Assembly (NCBI GenBank): GCA_021205005.1
Contig: JAJPYK010000267.1
Span: 1-11,351 of the forward strand
Reading direction: 5' to 3'
DNA: 11,351 nucleotides
Origin: Paraprevotella sp.
GTDB taxonomy: Bacteria; Bacteroidota; Bacteroidia; Bacteroidales; Bacteroidaceae
Below, piece after piece: positions 6,415 through 11,351 of the stretch; position 1 is the first letter of the stretch; every line of letters begins with the position of its first letter. The notes under the pieces are model-generated. The model saw only the letters and a list, made by a program, of their open reading frames with translations. It ran no database searches and was not told the DNA's origin. A program made the translations under genes and the position numbers.

Positions 6415-7551
6415 TTATTCTTTCAAACGGCTGAAATATCGGGTCTTCTGAGCGTCTTCCATATCGGGATGGAATACCCGTATCAGGTCTTCCAACAAGT
6501 ATTCCGGATGAAAAGGCGTTTCTTCGTAATAGGGCACTTTCCCCAGATTGCAGCCGTAAATCTGTCGTTCGCGAAAGGCTTTGAAACCGGCATAAGGAGC
6601 AAAGTCGCGTTTCAGTTCCCCATAGGTCTTGTCCGTCGGTGCATTGTAGCGGATCAACCAGATGTCGGCGTCCTTGGCTTTGTCGTAGACGGTCTCGAAA
6701 CTGAGCGGCGACGATCCGCTCATGTCGAGGTAACTGAATACGTAATCCGCTCCGGCGTCGGCCAACAGTCGGCCTACCGTGCTGCGTCCGCCCGGAACGT
6801 ACCATGCCGATCCGGACTTTTCGTCGGTAAAGACTTTCGGTTTTCCCGGCGCATCGGCCACTCTGCCGGCCAAGGTCCGATAGCGGGTCGCTACCCGGTT
6901 GAAAAGTGAGTCGGCTTCACGCGCCTTGCCGTACAACAGTCCGAAGAATCGCATCCACTCCGCACGTCCCAGGGGCGAAGTTTCCATGTAATCCGCACAT
7001 TCCACGATCGAGATGTCCAGTTTGTCCAGGCGTCCGTAGCCTCCCCCGTTCTCGAAGGGGGACAATAAAATGGCATCGGGATGCAGTTGGATGATCTTTT
7101 CGATGTCCGGACTCATGCTGTTGCCTAAATCGGCTACGCGTCCCGTGCGGCATCCTTCACGGATCTCGGGCAGGTTGATGTATTCCAGGTCGCAAATGCC
7201 TTTGATGGCCGAAAGGGCGCCCAGTTCTTTCAGCAGTCCGCAGTGTACTGAAGAATAGACTACGGACTTTTGGAGCGGGACGCGGATGACCGTGCCTTGC
7301 GGCAGACTGTCGGGCAGAGGGGCGTTACGGTCTACCAATATATAGGTATGGAGGATTTTCAGCGTGTCCCACGGATTCCTTAGCGTGGCTATTTGATAGC
7401 CGCGGCCGGACACTAAAGTCAGGTTCGTGGCATATTGCAGCGGTAAGGTATCGCCGTCCGATAAAGAAAAGGCCGTCCGGCCTCCCCCTGTGCAAGAAGG
7501 GAAAAGCCAAACGGCCGTCCATAAGAAAATCAACGAAATATATATTTTCAT
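6415..7551 (-). CDS. btuF: ABC transporter substrate-binding lipoprotein, probable B12 binder (BtuF-like)
   Basis: A 378-residue periplasmic-binding protein of the BtuF/FecB type. It begins with a hydrophobic signal segment and a lipobox FPSC, with C20 the predicted lipidated residue, so unlike soluble E. coli BtuF it should be membrane-anchored. After the cysteine come TGGGRT, with no acidic cluster, which fits retention in the periplasm. The two-lobed binding fold is seen in GALSAIKGICDLEYINLPEI, VADLGNSMSPDIEKIIQLHPDAILLSP and later YVPGGRSTVGRLLADAGADYVF. I chose the ATG at 7551 over the TTG one codon upstream because it overlaps the stop of the propeller gene as TGATG, pointing to translational coupling. 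Expected role: take cobalamin released from the outer-membrane receptor and deliver it to the BtuC/BtuD importer. Specificity is inferred from context. Confidence 0.9.
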   Translation of the reverse strand: MKIYISLIFLWTAVWLFPSCTGGGRTAFSLSDGDTLPLQYATNLTLVSGRGYQIATLRNPWDTLKILHTYILVDRNAPLPDSLPQGTVIRVPLQKSVVYSSVHCGLLKELGALSAIKGICDLEYINLPEIREGCRTGRVADLGNSMSPDIEKIIQLHPDAILLSPFENGGGYGRLDKLDISIVECADYMETSPLGRAEWMRFFGLLYGKAREADSLFNRVATRYRTLAGRVADAPGKPKVFTDEKSGSAWYVPGGRSTVGRLLADAGADYVFSYLDMSGSSPLSFETVYDKAKDADIWLIRYNAPTDKTYGELKRDFAPYAGFKAFRERQIYGCNLGKVPYYEETPFHPEYLLEDLIRVFHPDMEDAQKTRYFSRLKE

Positions 7552-8669
7552 CAATCAGCTTTACGAGTGAAAAAATAAATCCCGGAAGGATCTATGCCGG
7601 CCTCCACTTTCCGTAGCAGATTGCCTGTCGGACTGTAGATATTGGCATATCCAGGAGTGGTATAAGACGCATAACCGTCTACTAAGTTGTAAGAGGTCAA
7701 GACGATATTGCCAGTGATGGGATCTGCGGCAATAGCTGCGGGAGCATCTGCCGACAGGGGCAAGGAGGTGTAGTCGTCTTTGCCGCCCGTCAAGGCGACA
7801 GTACCGTAGGATACGGTCGTTGAGCCATAAGGGCTGTTGACGACATAGAGCGTATTGGTACCGTCGGGAATATCCATCATCGTGGCATCGGCAATTTTCT
7901 TGTGATTGTTGCCTGTCAGATCCAAACGATATACGGCGGCATTCTGTTGATGCCAGTTTTCATCATAAGTGCCTGAGCTCAACATGTACACATTGCCCTG
8001 TGCGTCTGCATCCATCTGTACGGGGTTTGTCGGTACGGTGATGTCGCGGGTCTTGGTAAAGTCCGACAGATCGATTTCGGATACGGTCGTTCCTGTGCCG
8101 TAATTGGAGTTCGGTACGTAAAGTTTGCCATTGGCCACCGCCATTTTCTCTGGATATTCGCCTACGGCCACCGATCCCGTGATTTCGAAGGACGCCGTGT
8201 CGATTTTGCAGACATATCCCGAATAAAAAGAAACATACACGTATTTGCCGTAACCTACGACGTCGCGCGGTTGGCTCAACGTTGCATTATCGGCGAAACT
8301 GATCTGTTTTATGGATTTGAAATTCGATTTGGAACAGATCTCGATTGTATTGGAGGTCGACACCGCCGTATAGATTTTGCTTCCGTAAATGCAGACGTTA
8401 TTCGGCGTTTGTCCTAAAGAACGTCCGTTGGCAGAGGCAAAAAGTCCAGACTGTATGGTGAAGTCGTCATAGTTTACCCAGCTGAAATCTCCGTCTATGC
8501 CCGTACTTTCATTGCCCTTGTTCTGGATTAAAAATCCCGTGCTCGAAGCGACAGCCGTGCTGTCTTGGGTATTGCCGCCTTCGTTGGGCATCGGGGTGTC
8601 ATCATCATTGTCACAGGCCGTGAATGCCACTGCGGCACATACCATTAACCATAACTTTAGATTTTTCAT
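7551..8669 (-). CDS. btuG: BtuG-like surface beta-propeller lipoprotein
   Basis: A 372-residue lipoprotein with YncE/surface-layer-like beta-propeller repeats. The start at 8669 gives a clean signal peptide, MKNLKLWLMVCAAVAFTAC, with lipidated C19; an upstream in-frame ATG at 8723 would add 18 residues lying in the end of the receptor gene and spoil the signal. After C19 comes DNDDD, an acidic cluster of the kind that acts as a lipoprotein surface-export signal in Bacteroidota. Recurrent blade-like units include GSKIYTAVSTSNTIEICSKS, GKYVYVSFYSGYVCKIDTAS, NGKLYVPNSNYGTGTTVSEIDL and QGNVYMLSSGTY. Placed between a TonB receptor and BtuF, under a cobalamin riboswitch, it fits BtuG, the Bacteroides surface protein that binds B12 very tightly and hands it to BtuB. 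Homology to BtuG is judged from architecture and context, not alignment. The leader is A-rich (AAAGAAAGAAA) and 23 bases separate it from the receptor stop. Confidence 0.82.
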   Translation of the reverse strand: MKNLKLWLMVCAAVAFTACDNDDDTPMPNEGGNTQDSTAVASSTGFLIQNKGNESTGIDGDFSWVNYDDFTIQSGLFASANGRSLGQTPNNVCIYGSKIYTAVSTSNTIEICSKSNFKSIKQISFADNATLSQPRDVVGYGKYVYVSFYSGYVCKIDTASFEITGSVAVGEYPEKMAVANGKLYVPNSNYGTGTTVSEIDLSDFTKTRDITVPTNPVQMDADAQGNVYMLSSGTYDENWHQQNAAVYRLDLTGNNHKKIADATMMDIPDGTNTLYVVNSPYGSTTVSYGTVALTGGKDDYTSLPLSADAPAAIAADPITGNIVLTSYNLVDGYASYTTPGYANIYSPTGNLLRKVEAGIDPSGIYFFTRKAD

Positions 8670-8692
8670 TTTCTTTCTTTTTAAATGGATTA

Positions 8693-10735
8693 TTATACAA
8701 TAAATTTGATAGTTATTTTCCACGAACGTCCGGGCATCGGATAAAGCCGGACGATTTCGTATTGTTCATTCGTCAGATTCATCAGATCCGCACGGAGCAT
8801 ACAACCGAACTTCCGCCAATGGAAGTCGCGATAGGCTGCTAATCCGATTTCATGGTAGGGTTTCAGTCTCGTGAGATCCATATTGGCATTGGTGGAATAG
8901 CGTTCGGAAACGGCCGTACCGTGAAGACTGACATTGAGCCAGGGCGTCAGCAAAGCTATGGCGCCGCCTCCCGAATGGCTGGGCGTATAGGCGATTTGGT
9001 CTTTATAATACGTCCCGCCGGGCGAAGTCACGTTTACGGCATACTGATAGGTGTAGTTGGCATTCAATTCCAATCGCAACCATTTCGTAGCTTCCAGACC
9101 GGTGGAGACTTTCGTGTCTACTCCCATGATATCGACTTTCCCCACATTCACCATGTTCCAGTAGAACATGTTCATGGGCATGGCTACAATCTTATCCGTT
9201 ACCTTATTATAATAAAGGTCGGTTTGCATTTCCAGACTCTTCAGGACGTGGCGCGAAGAGGGGACGGCAAGCGTCAGGCCCGTGCTGAACTGACGGGCGA
9301 TTTCGGGAAGTAAGTCGCGATTGCCCAACCAGGTGTAATAATTATCCGTGAAGGTCGGCATGCGGAAAATGTCTTTGTAGGAGGCACGCCAGGTGAAACA
9401 GCCCTGTCCGGGACGCCAGGCCAACGCCACGGAAGGCGATAAACGATGGGCGTCACGGGCTTGTTTCCCCTCTTTAGCTCCGTTGCGGAACACGCTGACG
9501 AGCAACGTGGCTGTGGCGGTGATGTCGCCTTGGTCGTATTTGGCAGCCACGCTCTCCAGTGCAGAGTGTCGGAAAGGCCTGCGCGTATCTATGGCATCGC
9601 TGCTCAACGTGGTATAAGCATAGTCCGAGGAGAGGGAAAAGCTCAGAAAAGCGAGCGGCGTATAAAACAACGACATGGAGGCGTAGTACTCCTGTTGCTG
9701 ATAAATGTTCTCTTTCACATGATTGGGATACTGCAATCCTTCGTCCCGATAATGCGTTTCGGCATAATTGGCTTTCAGGTTGGCCTGATACGCCCATCGG
9801 CTGCCCCAGCGCGTTTGGAAATGAGCCTGTCCGAAGGCATTGCGGAAGCGTTGGCTTTCGTGGTTTACGGGATTATAATAGATCACCTGTCCCGGTAACT
9901 GTTTCCAACTGTCGTAATAGTATATTTTGCCTTGGAAACTGCGGGCGGATTGCGGACGATAATATATGTCCAGTTCGGCTGTTCCGTTCTTGAGTGCGTT
10001 GTTGGCCCTCTTTTCCCGAGTCACTAAGGTATGATTGGTCTGTGTGAAAGGGTAGCGGTTGTCTGCCCGCAGATAATCGGCTTGCAGGCGCATGCTCCAG
10101 TTTGTGCGCAGGCGTTGCTCGAACTTGATGTGAGGATTGACGTAACCGAATGCTCCGGATGTAACTTGTGCCTCCCATCGGTTGTGCCGTTCCGTGAAAT
10201 CAGGTGCTTCAGAGCTTAGATAAAGTGTGGCGGCCGAAGCCAACGTACGTGCCGGTACGAAGATATCCGCGTTATCGCCGACCACCAGCGTCAGTCGGTC
10301 GGCTTGTTCCAGCGAGAAGCGGCTCAGGTCGATTTGTCCGCTTTCGCAGTCGGTCACGGCCATACCGTCGTAGACTACGCCGGTATGGGTTGCGCCCATC
10401 GAGCGTACGGACAGCGTTTTCATTCCGCCGGCTCCTCCGTAATCGCGTATGTTCGTACCCGACATACGTCGCAGTGCATCCGCCAGATCCGTGATACCCT
10501 GCTCTTGTATTTGTTCGCGCGTTATGCTTTGGACGGAGACGGTACGGTCGTTGCGCTCTTTTCTGTCCGCTTTGACCTCTACGGTTTGCATCTGTTTGAT
10601 GCCGGCCGATAACGAGTCTGTCCCCGCAGTCTGTCCGAAGCCAGACTGCGGAACGCACAAAAGTATGAAACATGCTGCTACGCACGTTCTTTTGCACGAT
10701 TTACCTTCGCATCGAGTATCCGCCCAATTTTCCAT
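8693..10735 (-). CDS. btuB: TonB-dependent outer-membrane receptor, probable cobalamin transporter (BtuB-like)
   Basis: A 680-residue TonB-dependent receptor. An N-terminal signal peptide (hydrophobic core about residues 19-29, likely cut near GFG-Q) is followed by a TonB box QTVEV at 50-54. Next comes a plug domain with SVQSITREQIQEQGITDLADAL, NIRDYGGAGGMKTLSVRSMGA and GVVYDGMAV (about 60-170). The rest is a 22-strand barrel rich in aromatic turns that ends YPMPGRSWKITIKFIV, the standard receptor C terminus except that it ends in V, not F. It lacks the carboxypeptidase-like N-terminal domain of SusC-type receptors, so it is closer to BtuB/FepA-type receptors. The ATG at 10735 has no good Shine-Dalgarno sequence next to it, and no other start is available in frame before an upstream stop. 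It is the first gene after the cobalamin riboswitch, which supports cobalamin as ligand. Confidence 0.93.
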   Translation of the reverse strand: MENWADTRCEGKSCKRTCVAACFILLCVPQSGFGQTAGTDSLSAGIKQMQTVEVKADRKERNDRTVSVQSITREQIQEQGITDLADALRRMSGTNIRDYGGAGGMKTLSVRSMGATHTGVVYDGMAVTDCESGQIDLSRFSLEQADRLTLVVGDNADIFVPARTLASAATLYLSSEAPDFTERHNRWEAQVTSGAFGYVNPHIKFEQRLRTNWSMRLQADYLRADNRYPFTQTNHTLVTREKRANNALKNGTAELDIYYRPQSARSFQGKIYYYDSWKQLPGQVIYYNPVNHESQRFRNAFGQAHFQTRWGSRWAYQANLKANYAETHYRDEGLQYPNHVKENIYQQQEYYASMSLFYTPLAFLSFSLSSDYAYTTLSSDAIDTRRPFRHSALESVAAKYDQGDITATATLLVSVFRNGAKEGKQARDAHRLSPSVALAWRPGQGCFTWRASYKDIFRMPTFTDNYYTWLGNRDLLPEIARQFSTGLTLAVPSSRHVLKSLEMQTDLYYNKVTDKIVAMPMNMFYWNMVNVGKVDIMGVDTKVSTGLEATKWLRLELNANYTYQYAVNVTSPGGTYYKDQIAYTPSHSGGGAIALLTPWLNVSLHGTAVSERYSTNANMDLTRLKPYHEIGLAAYRDFHWRKFGCMLRADLMNLTNEQYEIVRLYPMPGRSWKITIKFIV

Positions 10736-10809
10736 CTTATCAAGCCATGCTTTGTCAGCACAATGATATGTTCCCTCCTCTCACTCCTCGAAGATTCGGG
10801 CTTTTTTAT
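10736..10809 (-). promoter_or_regulatory. Leader between riboswitch and btuB (probable expression platform)
   Basis: About 74 bases link the aptamer to the receptor start. A purine-rich Shine-Dalgarno-like tract (complement of 10771-10790, containing GAGGAG and GAGGAGGG) lies 37 or more bases before the ATG, too far for normal use. A minimal reading frame, ATG GCT TGA, starts at 10748, out of frame with btuB, and ends just before its ATG. No hairpin followed by a U-run is seen, which argues for control of translation rather than of termination. Confidence 0.45.
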
Positions 10810-11001
10810 GTTTTGCAGGTCTTCTGACTTACTCCGGCTTGTTAGCCTTCCCCCCTTATCATCGGATAAAGACGTGGCCCGGGATTTTAAACAAGCCGCC
10901 TAATGAGCTTACAGCAGCGGGACTGTTCGGGATTTGCACCCGATTCCCTTTTCATCCGTCGTCCCGAAATGGTTGCCCAGGAAGGACAGACGGAACAAAA
11001 C
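10810..11001 (-). ncRNA. Cobalamin (B12) riboswitch aptamer
   Basis: Read on the minus strand, this region has the conserved parts of a cobalamin riboswitch in the right order. The core reads GATGAAAAGGGAATCGGGTG followed by CAAATCCCGAACAGTCCCGC and TGCTGTAAG. The arms CGGG (10939-10942) and CCCG (10928-10931) form the short P3 stem. GGCTTGTT (10890-10897) pairs with AACAAGCC (10836-10843) over eight bases, enclosing a loop with GGGCCACGTC, close to the conserved GCCACTG. The B12 box AAGTCAGAAGACCTGC occupies 10815-10830. The closing stem P1 can form between GTTTTG (10996-11001) and CAAAAC (10810-10815). The outer limits are set by P1 and are approximate. It sits directly upstream of the BtuB-like gene and should reduce expression of the uptake operon when adenosyl- or methylcobalamin is plentiful. 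Confidence 0.95.
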
Positions 11002-11005
11002 GTTG

Positions 11006-11013
11006 CAAAATTA
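11006..11013 (-). promoter_or_regulatory. Promoter -7 element for the B12-uptake operon
   Basis: The minus strand reads TAATTTTG, a full match to the Bacteroides -7 consensus TAnnTTTG. Transcription would begin about 4-6 bases downstream, near 11001, which is exactly where the riboswitch P1 stem begins. The -33 region has no clear TTTG, which may mean that an activator helps. Confidence 0.6.
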
Positions 11014-11044
11014 TTAAAAAATCCCATATGCACGACCTCTTTCA

Positions 11045-11058
11045 TTGATTTTTATCAA
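11045..11058. promoter_or_regulatory. Perfect palindrome TTGAT-N4-ATCAA, FNR/CRP-type box
   Basis: The sequence TTGATTTTTATCAA is an exact match to the E. coli FNR consensus TTGATNNNNATCAA. It lies between two divergent promoters, centred about 50 bases upstream of the expected start of the B12 operon and about 80 upstream of the start of the right-hand gene. This suggests a binding site for a Crp/Fnr-family regulator, but an AT-rich palindrome of this size could arise by chance, and the Bacteroidota regulators may use other consensus sequences. Confidence 0.4.
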
Positions 11059-11094
11059 GAAAACCCCTCTTTTAGCAGAACAAACGTCGTTTTG

Positions 11095-11126
11095 CTTGGT
11101 CAGTGCCCGGAATACCCTTACCTTTG
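11095..11126 (+). promoter_or_regulatory. Bacteroides-type promoter for the right-edge gene
   Basis: The -7 element TACCTTTG (11119-11126) fully matches TAnnTTTG. CTTG at 11095-11098, 20 bases upstream, is a fair -33 element (consensus TTTG); an exact TTTG at 11091-11094 is 24 bases away, slightly too far. The predicted start is near 11131, giving a leader of about 100 bases. Confidence 0.65.
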
Positions 11127-11156
11127 CATCGTCATAAGGAATAAAAGAGATTTAGT

Positions 11157-11194
11157 TTTTAGGTATTTGGCTCCGTAAGGAGTTGTTTTAGGTA
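11157..11194 (+). repeat. GNRA-type mini-hairpin flanked by a direct repeat in the leader of the right-edge gene
   Basis: CTCC (11171-11174) and GGAG (11179-11182) enclose GTAA, a GNRA tetraloop in RNA, with possible G-U pairs extending the stem. The nine-base TTTTAGGTA occurs on both sides, at 11157-11165 and 11186-11194. This is a short structured leader of unknown role. Confidence 0.4.
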
Positions 11195-11231
11195 AAAGAT
11201 TGTTGGATTAAAAAAGAAAGGTAAGAAGATT

Positions 11232-11351
11232 ATGACAGGATTAATGATTATCGCAGTGGCCGTAGTAGCTATGGTAGCTGCAAAAGGTACAAAGAAGAGC
11301 AACAGTAAGTTCTTGGGTTCAAGCACTTCAATGTTCTTTGGAGACCAAAAC
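11232..11351 (+). CDS. Unknown small membrane-associated protein (3' partial)
   Basis: An ATG at 11232 opens a frame that runs 40 codons to the window edge without a stop. The product begins with MTGLMIIAVAVVAMVAAKG, a hydrophobic segment that could be one membrane helix or an uncleaved signal anchor, then a basic, serine-rich stretch KKSNSKFLGSST and MFFGDQN. I do not recognise the family. Support that it is real: a good Bacteroides promoter about 100 bases upstream, an A-rich leader (AAAAAAGAAAGG) close to the start as in other genes of this phylum, and coherent codon use. It is divergent from the B12 operon. The full length cannot be seen. Confidence 0.65.
   Translation, partial: MTGLMIIAVAVVAMVAAKGTKKSNSKFLGSSTSMFFGDQN

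Noticed and set aside
7552-7554. TTG start one codon upstream of the BtuF-like ATG
   Set aside because: The ATG at 7551 forms the TGATG overlap with the previous stop, and the same pattern is seen at the permease/ATPase junction.
8670-8723. Longer N terminus for the propeller lipoprotein, starting at the ATG at 8723
   Set aside because: It would add 18 residues, overlap the end of the receptor gene and place charged residues before the signal peptide. The ATG at 8669 gives a clean lipoprotein signal.
10786-10808. Possible rho-independent terminator on the plus strand (CGAAGATTCG followed by T-rich GGGCTTTTTT)
   Set aside because: The potential stem is only three or four bases with a tiny loop. 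No plus-strand gene ends nearby.

Overview
The window looks like a chromosomal segment of a gut-type Bacteroidota (order Bacteroidales). The reasons are two good matches to the Bacteroides -7 promoter element TAnnTTTG, A-rich leaders that mostly lack a Shine-Dalgarno sequence, an outer-membrane barrel protein of PorT type, lipoproteins with short lipoboxes, and a TonB receptor next to a BtuG-type propeller lipoprotein. Base composition is near 50% GC by eye. I cannot name a genus.

Layout, left to right. (1) Positions 3-647 (+) hold the 3' part of an outer-membrane beta-barrel protein cut by the window edge. Its stop codon overlaps that of the convergent gene. (2) Positions 644-3695 (-) hold radA (sms) followed by an FAD-dependent dehydrogenase-like gene, probably one transcription unit. 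(3) Positions 3696-3964 are non-coding and contain several inverted repeats. One is a three-arm structure that can fold in two mutually exclusive ways and could end the operon upstream. (4) Positions 3965-11013 (-) form a B12-uptake operon. In transcription order it has a TAnnTTTG promoter, a cobalamin riboswitch, a BtuB-like TonB receptor, a BtuG-like surface propeller lipoprotein, a BtuF-like binding lipoprotein, a BtuC-like permease, a BtuD-like ATPase, and a small MmcQ/YjbR protein. (5) Positions 11014-11351 hold a palindrome identical to the E. coli FNR-box consensus, a divergent promoter and the start of an unknown small membrane-associated protein cut by the right edge.

How it works together: the riboswitch senses cobalamin and shuts expression down when the vitamin is plentiful. 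The surface lipoprotein (BtuG type) is expected to catch B12 and pass it to the TonB-driven BtuB barrel. The inner-membrane-anchored BtuF then delivers it to the BtuC/BtuD ABC importer. Tight spacing, including two TGATG stop/start overlaps (btuG/btuF and btuC/btuD), supports one polycistronic message. Less expected are the YjbR-family gene at the operon end, the long C-terminal extension and altered Q-loop of the ATPase, the FNR-like palindrome between the divergent promoters, and the switchable hairpins near 3819-3875.
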